Shown one piece after another: positions 1-7,257 of a stretch of 13,686 nucleotides of DNA. Under the pieces are notes generated by a model. The model was not told the origin of the DNA. It saw nothing but the letters and a program-made list of their open reading frames with translations, and searched no databases. This DNA is from CBFGRV01 sp965651265 (GTDB taxonomy: Bacteria > Bacteroidota > Rhodothermia > Rhodothermales > VXPQ01). Position 1 is the first letter of the stretch; each line of letters starts with the position of its first letter. The position numbers and the translations under genes are program-made. The DNA lies in contig CBFGRV010000074.1 of NCBI GenBank assembly GCA_965651265.1, positions 1 to 13,686 of the forward strand, written 5' to 3'.

Positions 1-4
1 ACTT

Positions 5-33
5 TTGCACTCTCGCAACTCGTTACGTATTCT
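5..33 (+). promoter_or_regulatory. Candidate sigma-70-type promoter for the bd-like oxidase operon
   Basis: TTGCAC at 5-10 and TATTCT at 28-33 are separated by 17 bases, the ideal spacing for a housekeeping promoter. The pair lies about 135 bases upstream of the first gene. No coding region is evident in 1-167, so this would leave a long leader containing a small hairpin at 122-141. This is pattern matching only; such matches arise often by chance, and the organism's consensus is unknown. Confidence 0.33.
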
Positions 34-121
34 TAACGCGAATTTGCCGCAGCTCTGATAGGAGTTCACATCTAGCGGCCCGCGCACGACCGCTTCAGTA
101 GAGCAGGGCTAAGGGGTCACG

Positions 122-141
122 GGTTCGGTGACGTTCGAACC
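122..141 (+). other. Short inverted repeat (hairpin) in the operon leader
   Basis: GGTTCG at 122-127 is perfectly complementary to CGAACC at 136-141, leaving an 8-base loop. It lies 26 bases upstream of the first start codon, in the presumed 5' leader. It has no U-tract, so it is not a terminator as read. It could be a protein-binding palindrome, an RNA stem affecting stability, or chance. Confidence 0.3.
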
Positions 142-167
142 TTCGTATTTCACCCGCCTCAGGCAGG

Positions 168-1919
168 ATGCCTATGAGAGTCCCCGCTCAGAAAACGCCC
201 GCGTTGGCGTTTCTGCTTTTCGTTCTTGGTGCTCTTCTTATTGGATGGTTTTTCGGTGCGTTGCCGGTGCACGCGGCGCCGCAGGAGGTCGGCGGCGTCG
301 AATACCGGACATTTCCCGTGGTGGGTAGCCGGGTGGCGGTCTGGGTGATCGCGCAGCTCCATCTGATGTTTGCCGCCTTCGTACTGGCCGTTCCGATGTT
401 CGCTTTGATCATCGAGTTCATCGGCTACCGAACGAAGGACGACCGCTACGACGACCTCGCGTACGAATTCACGCGCCTGCTTTCGGTCTCATTCTCCTTC
501 ACGGCGACGCTTGGTGCCCTGCTCACGTTCGCCCTCTTCATCCTGTACCCCCGGCTGATGGAGTACCTGGTCTCCATCTTCGACTGGACCTTCGTGCTGT
601 ACGCGTGCACCTTCTTCCTCGAGGCAGGCTTCCTCTATAGCTACTACTACGGCTGGGGCAAAGTATCCAAAAAGGTGCACCTCCTGCTCGGGCTCGGCCT
701 GAACCTCGTCGGCATAGCCATCATCTTCATCGCCGATGCGTGGCTAACGTTCATGAATTCGCCAGACGGCATCGATGCCCAGGGCAATCTCGTGAGTACC
801 TGGGATGCCATCACGAACTTCACGTGGATGCCGATCAACATCCATCGGCTCATTGCCAACATCTGCTTCGGTGGATCGATCGCAGCCGCGTACGGCGCCT
901 TCAAGTTCCTGGGGGCCAAGACGCCCGAGGATCGCGCACGCTACGACTGGATGGGTTACGTGGGCAACTTCATCGCCATTGCCGCCCTGTTGCCGCTTCC
1001 GTTCGCGGGCTACTACCTGGGTCGCGAGATCTACGCTTTTTCTCAGAGCCTGGGGATCGCCCTGATGGGAGGCACCTTCTCGTGGCTCTTCATCATCCAG
1101 GCCGTGTTGATCGGGAATCTCTTTCTGGCCGCCAATTACTATCTCTGGCTCAGCATGGAGCGGATCCACGGGGCTGAGCGGTATCGGAAATTCGTGAAGT
1201 ACCTTCTCGGGGCCATTACGGTGTGCTTCATTGTGTGGGCCACGCCGCACTCGCTGGTCGCCACGGTCGAGGAAGCGCGGGCGATGGGAGGTTCGCACCA
1301 TCCCATACTGGGTGTTCTCGGCGTGATGTCGGCCAAGAACACGGCCGTGAATATCCTGATCCTGACGACCTACCTGAGCTTCCTCTTCTATCGACGAGCC
1401 AACAAGGAGGCGACCGTTTCATGGGCGAAGACGGGTAAGGCCATCCAGTTCGGAATTTTCGCCGCGGTGGTAGGGATCGTGGTATTTCTCGGCGTCTACG
1501 GCTACTTCGTCGAGGCGGCGGTGCGCATCGGGCTGTCGGTGCCGCAGGTGCTCTCCGTGTTGTTTGCCATGATCTCGATCACCGTGATCGACGTGCTGAT
1601 GTTCAAGAATGCCCGCATTCTTGGTCCCATCGAATGGGGCAAGATTCCAAATCGTGCCCAGTACGCACTCTTCTTCATCGCGATCACATTTGCCTGGACG
1701 ATGGGGCTGATGGGCTACGTGCGCTCGGGCATTCGGCAGCACTGGCACGTGTACGGCGTGATGCGCGACACGTCGCCGGACGCCTTCACACCGACACTCG
1801 GCTATGCGGCGAACGTCGTATCGGTCACTGTTCTGATCTTCTTCACCTTTATCGCGATCGTGTTCTGGATTTCGAGCATGGCCGGAAAGCCCAAGCACGT
1901 CGCGGAGGTTGGCGCGTGA
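168..1919 (+). CDS. Cytochrome bd-like oxidase subunit I (divergent CydA family, about 14 helices)
   Basis: Integral membrane protein of 583 aa with about 14 hydrophobic segments, more than the nine of classical CydA. The family call rests on segments that align by eye with E. coli CydA. QLHLMF (His65) matches the His19 haem ligand region. FFLEAGF..YYYGW (Glu152) matches the Glu107 region. NIHRLIA (His226) matches the His186 region. RQHWHVYG (523-530) stands where CydA has GRQPW. The equivalents of Glu99 and Glu445 appear to be Leu144 and Gly513. A His-rich stretch (His361, His377, His378) has no counterpart in CydA. No cydB follows; three c-type cytochromes do, so the electron donor may be cytochrome c rather than quinol. 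It resembles the bd-like putative oxidase described in Nitrospira. An ATG at 174 has better spacing to AGGA (165-168) and may be the true start. The family is secure; oxygen reduction is inferred. Confidence 0.85.
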   Translation: MPMRVPAQKTPALAFLLFVLGALLIGWFFGALPVHAAPQEVGGVEYRTFPVVGSRVAVWVIAQLHLMFAAFVLAVPMFALIIEFIGYRTKDDRYDDLAYEFTRLLSVSFSFTATLGALLTFALFILYPRLMEYLVSIFDWTFVLYACTFFLEAGFLYSYYYGWGKVSKKVHLLLGLGLNLVGIAIIFIADAWLTFMNSPDGIDAQGNLVSTWDAITNFTWMPINIHRLIANICFGGSIAAAYGAFKFLGAKTPEDRARYDWMGYVGNFIAIAALLPLPFAGYYLGREIYAFSQSLGIALMGGTFSWLFIIQAVLIGNLFLAANYYLWLSMERIHGAERYRKFVKYLLGAITVCFIVWATPHSLVATVEEARAMGGSHHPILGVLGVMSAKNTAVNILILTTYLSFLFYRRANKEATVSWAKTGKAIQFGIFAAVVGIVVFLGVYGYFVEAAVRIGLSVPQVLSVLFAMISITVIDVLMFKNARILGPIEWGKIPNRAQYALFFIAITFAWTMGLMGYVRSGIRQHWHVYGVMRDTSPDAFTPTLGYAANVVSVTVLIFFTFIAIVFWISSMAGKPKHVAEVGA

Positions 1920-2749
1920 AGACGGCTCTGAAAATCTTCGGGTTCACCGTGTTGGTGGCCGCCTTCTACAGCTACGTCGGCCAGATGGTACCGCAGAAGG
2001 TGACGTATCCGCCCGAAGAAACTGAGATCGGCGCCGACATGTCGACGGAGCAACTCGTCGAGGCGGGAGCACAGATCGTGCAGGGAAAAGGAACCTGTCT
2101 TGCGTGCCACACGATGTCGGGCGAGACGGGCGGGCGCTTTCCCGATCTGGCAAATATCGGAGCCATTGCCGGAACGCGAATCGAAGGGATGAGCGACGTG
2201 GAGTACCTCGCCTCCTCGTTGTACGACCCCAATGGGTACATCGTCGAGGGATTCCTTCCGGGGATGCCGCAAATCGACGAGCCACCGATCGATCTGAGCG
2301 ATGACGAGATCCTTGCGGTCATCGCCTATCTGCAGAGCCTTGGCGGCACACCCACCGTCACGCTCGCTACGGAGCTCGAATGGCAGTCAGATGAGGCGGC
2401 ATCCGGAGGCCCCGTGGCTGCACCGCCGGTCAATGTCGCCGGAGCGTCGGCAGGCGCAATCGAAGAAATGACCGGAAGGCAACTGTTCGAGACGTACGCC
2501 TGCATGACGTGTCACAGCATCGACGAACAGATGCAGATGATCGGGCCGAGCCTGCACGATGTCGGACGTCGCCTGACGCGCGCGGAGATCTACCAGTCGA
2601 TCCTGGAGCCTGACGAGACTGTTGCCGAGGGCTTCGTACCCGGTGTGATGGCGGCGCAACTGAATGCGACGAACTTCTACGAGCGCGTCACATCCCAGCA
2701 GCTGAAGGTGCTGGTGGACTACCTCGCATCGCGGGAGGGAGGATCATGA
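1916..2749 (+). CDS. Membrane-anchored dihaem cytochrome c
   Basis: Protein of 277 aa: one N-terminal hydrophobic segment (about residues 5-24) serving as an uncleaved anchor or signal, then two class I cytochrome c domains. Haem sites are CLACH (Cys61, Cys64, His65) and CMTCH (Cys196, Cys199, His200). Likely sixth ligands are Met117 in LPGMP and Met245 in VPGVM. An Ala/Pro/Gly-rich linker (about 160-185) joins the domains. The start is GTG at 1916, overlapping the upstream TGA by four bases (GTGA), with GGAGG at 1903-1907 eight bases ahead, so translation is probably coupled. The layout resembles dihaem subunits that pass electrons to or from membrane oxidases. Here it probably takes part of the place of a second core subunit beside the bd-like protein. 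Cytochrome c identity is certain; the electron partners are inferred. Confidence 0.9.
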   Translation: MKTALKIFGFTVLVAAFYSYVGQMVPQKVTYPPEETEIGADMSTEQLVEAGAQIVQGKGTCLACHTMSGETGGRFPDLANIGAIAGTRIEGMSDVEYLASSLYDPNGYIVEGFLPGMPQIDEPPIDLSDDEILAVIAYLQSLGGTPTVTLATELEWQSDEAASGGPVAAPPVNVAGASAGAIEEMTGRQLFETYACMTCHSIDEQMQMIGPSLHDVGRRLTRAEIYQSILEPDETVAEGFVPGVMAAQLNATNFYERVTSQQLKVLVDYLASREGGS

Positions 2750-3561
2750 ACATCCTCGTGCTCCTTGTGGTGATCGCCTTCCTCGTCGCGCTCCGCTTCG
2801 TGCCGCGGGTGAACGTCCTCGTGTGGATGGTGGCCTGGTGGATCGCACTGTTCGTGTTCCTGCGATGGGGCATCGACCCGCCGCTTCCGTCCTCGATCCT
2901 GTCGATGTTCATGGCGATCATCACGCTGGCACTTCTCGCGTACATGTCGGCCGATTCGGAACACTTCGCCTTCGTTCGTGACAGAGTCGTCCGGTTCATG
3001 ACCGACCGCAAGTACACGATTCCACTCGCGGTCGTGCTTCTCCTGATCCCCGCTCTTGTGGCGCTGCGGGTCTACGTGGACATCACTCGCGAGCCGTCAC
3101 CGCCGCTATCCGGGCGGACCATCCATCCGCCTCCGCCGACCAGCATCGAATTCCAGGGCAAGACCATCGATCTGGTGCGCGACGAGAATCCGTATCGGAT
3201 ACTCGAGGTCCAGAATACAGAACTGCTCGGGGCACACGTCGAAAATGGCAGGCGCATATACTACGAGAATTGTGTCTTCTGCCACGGGGACAACATGGAC
3301 GGAGACGGCCTCTTCGCTCACGGGTTCGATCCGCTTCCGGCCAATTTCCAGGATCCGACCACGATAGCGATGCTGCAGGAGTCGTACATCTTCTGGCGCA
3401 TCGCCAAAGGGGGACCAGGTCTACCGCAGGAATCCACACCGTGGTCGTCGGCCATGCCGGCATGGGAGAAGTTCCTCACCGAGGAGGAGATCTGGGATGT
3501 AACGCTCTTCCTGTACGACTTCACCGGGCACAGGCCTCGCGCCCGGGAGGTGATGGAATGA
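2746..3561 (+). CDS. Three-helix membrane-anchored monohaem cytochrome c
   Basis: Protein of 271 aa. Three hydrophobic segments (about residues 2-19, 23-40 with 50-67, and 91-110) precede a Pro-rich hinge (117-132) and a C-terminal cytochrome c domain. The haem site is CVFCH (Cys176, Cys179, His180) with probable axial Met237 in SAMPAW. GDNMDGDG after the haem motif and the final LTEEEIWDVTLFLYDF helix are typical of the c-type domains in CccA/NirC-like proteins. The start overlaps the upstream stop as ATGA, with a strong purine-rich site (GGGAGGGAGG, 2733-2742) ahead. Its several helices could let it act as a small integral subunit of the same complex. The haem assignment is firm; the subunit role is inferred from coupling. 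Confidence 0.88.
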   Translation: MNILVLLVVIAFLVALRFVPRVNVLVWMVAWWIALFVFLRWGIDPPLPSSILSMFMAIITLALLAYMSADSEHFAFVRDRVVRFMTDRKYTIPLAVVLLLIPALVALRVYVDITREPSPPLSGRTIHPPPPTSIEFQGKTIDLVRDENPYRILEVQNTELLGAHVENGRRIYYENCVFCHGDNMDGDGLFAHGFDPLPANFQDPTTIAMLQESYIFWRIAKGGPGLPQESTPWSSAMPAWEKFLTEEEIWDVTLFLYDFTGHRPRAREVME

Positions 3562-5096
3562 TGGGGAATGGTAGAATGCGAGGCATGCTGGTCAGCACGA
3601 TACTCGCGACGGTGCTGCTCCCCCTGACGGCCGTCGCCCAATCCGAGCCCAATCTCGGAACGGAGCAGCAGCGTGAGGCAGGACGCGTGCTCTACCTGGA
3701 GAAGTGTGCCCAATGTCACGGCGAGACCGGGGCCGGCGACGGTCCGGGCGCGCCATTCTTGCGTCCCGCCCCGCGCGACTTCACGGCCGGGGTATATAAG
3801 GTGCGGACGACGCCCAGCGGCCAACTGCCCACCGACGACGATCTCAAGCGCATCATACGCGACGGTATGCCCTACACCGGCATGCCCGCCTGGCCCTCGC
3901 TGAATAATCGCCAGATCGATAACCTGGTCTACTTCATCAAGACCTTCAACGACGATTTTGCCGGTCCGTACGGCGTGCCCGATGTCGTGGAGATTCCGAG
4001 GCCGCCTCGTTCCAGCGAAGAATCCATCGAACGTGGCCGCATCGTCTATGAGGAAAACCAGTGCTCCGACTGTCACGGCCGATACGGTCGCGGCGACGGC
4101 CCATCGGCCAAGACGCTTCTGGATCAGTGGAATCATCACATTCGACCCGCTGATCTGACAAAGCGCTGGACGTTCATCGGCGGCGACACTCGCCGCGACA
4201 TCTACAGGACGTTCACGACGGGCCTCGATGGCTCGCCGATGCCCTCGTATGAGATCGAGCCGATCGAGGATCGCTGGGCCCTCGTCGATTATGTCTATTC
4301 GCTGTCTCGCGACGATCCCGAATACGCCACTGTAGTGGTGGCTCGCGGCGTCGAGGGGCCCATCGATGTGACTCAGGGTGAGGCGCTCTTCGGGGAGGAA
4401 CGCGGGGCCTATTTCCCGGTGGTCGGGCAGGTCATCGAGCCGGGTCGGGCATACATGCCCGGTGTCGACGGCGTCGAGGTGAAGGCGATTTACAACGAAC
4501 AGGACATCGCGATCATGCTCGCCTGGCACGACATGTCCGCCGAGACGGCTGGTAACAACGCGCCCGACATTGCGGTGCCCCGTATCGAGCAGGTCGTGCG
4601 CGATACGGCGTCAAGCCCGTACTCCGATGCCGTTGCCGTCCAGATTCCGTCCGAACCGGCGCCCGGTATCGAGAAGCCCTACTTCATCTTCGGCGATTCG
4701 CGAAGGTCGGTCGATCTGTGGTTTGCCGATCTGGCTGCAGACAGTGCAGTGATGTACACCGGTCGCGGGAGCGCGGACATCCAGGCCGGCGCCGACACGC
4801 TTGATTTTTACGCCCGATACGAGGACGGCGAGTGGATCGCCATTTTCAAGCGTACGCGCCGCGAGACTTTCCGGGAAGGTGCGTTCGTGCCCATTGCCTT
4901 CTCGCTCTGGGACGGATTCAATCAGGAGCGCGGCAATCGGAGAGGTCTGACGTCGTGGTATCATCTCTACATGGAACCGCTCGATCGGCCGTCCGCACTC
5001 GTACCGATGCTTCGGGCCGGCATCCTCACGCTTCTCCTCCTCGTGAGTGTCGTTGGCCTGGTGCGATGGCGGCACCGACGACCGGTATCCGCCTGA
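3558..5096 (+). CDS. Dihaem cytochrome c fused to an ethylbenzene-dehydrogenase-type haem b domain, C-terminally anchored
   Basis: Protein of 512 aa. Order: signal peptide (about 1-27, ending AVAQ), cytochrome c domain 1 with CAQCH (Cys50, Cys53, His54) and Met104 or Met109 in GMPYTGMP, cytochrome c domain 2 with CSDCH (Cys169, Cys172, His173) and Met228 in GSPMPS, a beta-rich domain (about 265-475), then one C-terminal helix (about 484-503) with a basic tail. The third domain shows the pattern of the haem b-binding gamma subunit of DMSO-reductase-family enzymes (ethylbenzene dehydrogenase gamma; also nitrite oxidoreductase NxrC): AIMLAWHD, KPYFIFGD, VDLWFAD, AFSLWDG, WYHLYM. Met320 is a possible haem ligand by position. 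The start overlaps the upstream stop (ATGA) with GGGAGG at 3545-3550. It may link the oxidase to a periplasmic electron source. No molybdenum catalytic subunit is in the window. Confidence 0.85.
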   Translation: MMGNGRMRGMLVSTILATVLLPLTAVAQSEPNLGTEQQREAGRVLYLEKCAQCHGETGAGDGPGAPFLRPAPRDFTAGVYKVRTTPSGQLPTDDDLKRIIRDGMPYTGMPAWPSLNNRQIDNLVYFIKTFNDDFAGPYGVPDVVEIPRPPRSSEESIERGRIVYEENQCSDCHGRYGRGDGPSAKTLLDQWNHHIRPADLTKRWTFIGGDTRRDIYRTFTTGLDGSPMPSYEIEPIEDRWALVDYVYSLSRDDPEYATVVVARGVEGPIDVTQGEALFGEERGAYFPVVGQVIEPGRAYMPGVDGVEVKAIYNEQDIAIMLAWHDMSAETAGNNAPDIAVPRIEQVVRDTASSPYSDAVAVQIPSEPAPGIEKPYFIFGDSRRSVDLWFADLAADSAVMYTGRGSADIQAGADTLDFYARYEDGEWIAIFKRTRRETFREGAFVPIAFSLWDGFNQERGNRRGLTSWYHLYMEPLDRPSALVPMLRAGILTLLLLVSVVGLVRWRHRRPVSA

Positions 5097-5131
5097 TGCA
5101 TGAACACGTGAGGTCTCAGGAAGTGGGCTCG

Positions 5132-5178
5132 ATGAGTGATGTTCGATGAGTGCTCGAGTGACGATGTTTGGCGCATGA
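5132..5178 (+). promoter_or_regulatory. Chain of overlapping mini-ORFs leading into the radical SAM gene
   Basis: AGGAAG at 5118-5123 is spaced eight bases from an ATG at 5132 that reads five codons (MSDVR) to TGA at 5147-5149. That stop overlaps an ATG at 5146 as ATGA; this second frame reads ten codons to TGA at 5176-5178, which overlaps the ATG at 5175 as ATGA again. The 5175 ATG has no Shine-Dalgarno sequence of its own. Ribosomes could reach it by two successive reinitiations. Alternatively the gene starts at GTG 5136 or ATG 5139 in the same frame as 5175, and the mini-ORFs are chance. Confidence 0.3.
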
Positions 5179-6449
5179 AGACAACGAGTGGCATAGGCAC
5201 GGACCGGTATCGGCCCGCACTGATCTCCTGGAATCTCACCCGGCGATGCAATCTCCGGTGCCCTCACTGCTACATGGAAGGCGGTACGGCAGAGGAGAGC
5301 GAGCTCACGACGCGCGAGTGCCTTGATCTTGTCGACGCCCTGCCGGAGTTGGGTACGGAGATGCTCATTTTGACGGGCGGAGAGCCCCTGCTCCGGCGCG
5401 ACATTTACGATATCGCCCTTGCTGCATCCGAACGCGGGATCTGGGTGGTGATGGGCACGAACGGCGTTCTCGTCAACGACCACGTGGCGCGCAGGATGGT
5501 CGACTGCGGTGTAAAGGGAGTCGGCATCAGCCTCGATTCCATCGATCCTGCGAAGCACAACAGCTTCCGCGGCGGCCCTAACGCATGGGAGCATTCCGTT
5601 CGTGCACTCGAGATCTGCCGGGCTCACGGACTGGAAGTGCTCGTGCAGACGACCGTCATGGACATGAATCGGGATGAGATTCCTGACCTGATCGCCTTCG
5701 CGAGGGAGAAGGGAGCTTGGTCGTTCAATCTGTATTTCCTCGTGCAGACCGGACGAGGCCAGATGATGAACGACTTGACGCCGGAGCAGACCGATGAAAT
5801 GCTTCGCGAGCTGGCCCTGCGGCAGGGAGACTATCGCCCAATGCTCGTTCGCTCGAAGTGCGCGCCGCAGTTCAAGCAGATTGCCTATGAGATGGGCCTT
5901 GCCGGTCTCGAGAGCGGCGGGTGCATGGCCGGCACGCTTTACTGCAGGATCACTCCGAGCGGCGATGTGACGCCCTGTCCGTACATGACCGTCGTGGCGG
6001 GGAACGTCCGCGAGCAGAGCTTTGCCGACATCTGGAATTTATCGCCCGTTCTACGTGCACTCCGGGATCGTTCGAGCCTCAAGGGCCGTTGCGGCGCGTG
6101 CGAATTCAGCGAGCTGTGCGGAGGCTGCCGCTGTCGGGCGCTGGCTGCCTACGGAGATTTCCTGCAGGAAGACCCGGCCTGCACGTATCAGCCGACGGGT
6201 GAGCCGCTGGAGATTTCCGAAATCGCCTGGACGGTCGAAGCTCGCGCGCGCCTCGAACGCATCCCGATCACATTCATCCGTCGCAAAGTGCAGAAGGGCC
6301 TCGAGACGTACGCCGAACGACGAAAACTGGGCATCATTACCGTCGAGATCATGCAAGAAGCACTCGCCGGGATGGACCGGCCGCGGTCCTTTCAGCGACT
6401 GCCATCCTTCTCCAGGGAGGAAGCAACGCCTCCGGAATGGCTCGCGTGA
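5175..6449 (+). CDS. Radical SAM/SPASM protein of the NirJ/AhbD haem-modifying type with C-terminal PCP_red domain
   Basis: Protein of 424 aa from ATG 5175. The radical SAM [4Fe-4S] motif is CNLRCPHC (Cys25, Cys29, Cys32), followed by the SAM-binding GGEP (68-71) and ISLDS (118-122). A Cys-rich C-terminal region (Cys229, 250, 257, 268, 306, 309, 315, 318, 320, 336) with CRITPSGDVTPCPY and CGACEFSELCGGC is a SPASM-type auxiliary cluster domain. The overall layout is that of NirJ and AhbD (haem d1 and alternative haem b synthesis), though other SPASM enzymes share it. Residues about 351-398 add a PCP_red domain (WTVEARARLERIP...GIITVEIMQEAL), which NirJ and AhbD lack. The protein follows the oxidase genes after 78 bases. 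It may modify a haem used by the upstream complex; peptide or other substrates remain possible. In-frame GTG 5136 and ATG 5139 would add 13 or 12 residues. Confidence 0.85.
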   Translation: MKTTSGIGTDRYRPALISWNLTRRCNLRCPHCYMEGGTAEESELTTRECLDLVDALPELGTEMLILTGGEPLLRRDIYDIALAASERGIWVVMGTNGVLVNDHVARRMVDCGVKGVGISLDSIDPAKHNSFRGGPNAWEHSVRALEICRAHGLEVLVQTTVMDMNRDEIPDLIAFAREKGAWSFNLYFLVQTGRGQMMNDLTPEQTDEMLRELALRQGDYRPMLVRSKCAPQFKQIAYEMGLAGLESGGCMAGTLYCRITPSGDVTPCPYMTVVAGNVREQSFADIWNLSPVLRALRDRSSLKGRCGACEFSELCGGCRCRALAAYGDFLQEDPACTYQPTGEPLEISEIAWTVEARARLERIPITFIRRKVQKGLETYAERRKLGIITVEIMQEALAGMDRPRSFQRLPSFSREEATPPEWLA

Positions 6450-6476
6450 CATTAATCACAACCACATAGAGTCCCC

Positions 6477-7214
6477 ATGCAGATTCCTGAGACACAGACC
6501 GAAGACGTACGAACCGTCACCAATCAGGTGCATGTGGTCGATGGTGTGGCGCGACACACGGCGACCGGGCGGGAGTTCGAGCTCGTCGAGCTGCCCGACC
6601 AGTTCGTTCGATGGCAGCTCGATTACAAGCACAGCATCTATGACGCGATCGAGCGCGACGAATACATCGCGTTCAATGCGGGTCACCTTCCTGTCGTGAG
6701 CACGTGGAGCGAAGACTCGTTCGTTCCGAACCTGGCGAATAAGGGGGTCGGGTTCACGCCGCGCGACGAGTACATGGATCGATACCTGGATCTCGTCGAA
6801 GATGCCGTCGCGCAGATCCAGGAGCTTCCGCCGCATGCCGTCAACGAGACGCGGGATCTTCGAATTCGTACAGCGCGGGAGTTCTATTCCCATCCCGAGC
6901 ACATCGACTGGCGGCGTATCGGCTTATTGGAGATCTTCGAAGGATCAACGCTCCGAAACCTCGCCGCAAATCCTTTTGCGTCCGTGCTGTGGACCGGCAA
7001 TTCACCGGTCTTCGTGAGTTTCCAGGCCGACTGTATCGTCGAGATCATAGAGCCGGGAGATAAGCGCTATCGCTTTTGCTGGGCGATGCGACGTCTCTTC
7101 GAGTACGAGCCGTTTCACGTCGTGCAGACGATGTATCCGTACTCCTACTGCTTCTGGGTCTTCAACTACAAGAACAAGACCCCGAAGAGACGTTACCCCG
7201 GCAAGGGCAGATGA
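6477..7214 (+). CDS. Unrecognised 245-aa soluble protein
   Basis: I do not recognise this family. The protein has no signal peptide and no transmembrane segment. It is acidic in the first half and strongly aromatic and Arg/His-rich in the second. The C-terminal half carries a conserved-looking core: GSTLRNLAANPFASVLWTG, then SPVFVSFQADCIVEII, then a run of Phe/Tyr/Trp to about residue 233 and a basic tail. The RNLAANPFASVLWTG stretch vaguely recalls the strand-turn-strand of pyridoxamine-phosphate-oxidase-like split barrels, which would suit a flavin or haem binder, but this is weak. It starts 28 bases after the radical SAM gene without a clear Shine-Dalgarno and is followed by a hairpin and the ferredoxin gene. 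Placement suggests a role in the same accessory pathway. Confidence 0.75.
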   Translation: MQIPETQTEDVRTVTNQVHVVDGVARHTATGREFELVELPDQFVRWQLDYKHSIYDAIERDEYIAFNAGHLPVVSTWSEDSFVPNLANKGVGFTPRDEYMDRYLDLVEDAVAQIQELPPHAVNETRDLRIRTAREFYSHPEHIDWRRIGLLEIFEGSTLRNLAANPFASVLWTGNSPVFVSFQADCIVEIIEPGDKRYRFCWAMRRLFEYEPFHVVQTMYPYSYCFWVFNYKNKTPKRRYPGKGR

Positions 7215-7225
7215 TAACAACCGCC

Positions 7226-7241
7226 GGCGAGTCACCTCGCC
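7226..7241 (+). other. Intercistronic hairpin before the ferredoxin gene
   Basis: GGCGAG at 7226-7231 pairs perfectly with CTCGCC at 7236-7241 around a TCAC tetraloop. It sits in the 43-base gap before the ferredoxin start at 7258, which has no clear Shine-Dalgarno sequence. No U-tract follows, so it is more likely an RNA stability or processing stem than a terminator. Confidence 0.35.
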
Positions 7242-7257
7242 ATCGGCACGCGCACAT

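Noticed and set aside
122..141. GGTTCG...CGAACC as part of a tRNA (T-arm-like)
   Set aside because: The loop is eight bases rather than seven, and no acceptor stem, anticodon arm or CCA end can be built around it.
1634..1915. Upstream extension of the first dihaem cytochrome frame
   Set aside because: It lies inside the bd-like gene in another frame; GTG 1916 with GGAGG and a GTGA overlap is the natural start.
3318..4529. A 403-codon open frame on the minus strand
   Set aside because: It lies antisense to the dihaem cytochrome gene, whose two CxxCH motifs and signal peptide are unmistakable; long antisense frames are expected at this GC content.
4611..5627. A 338-codon open frame on the minus strand
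   Set aside because: It straddles the end of the cytochrome gene and the radical SAM motif region and shows no domain; it is an antisense shadow.
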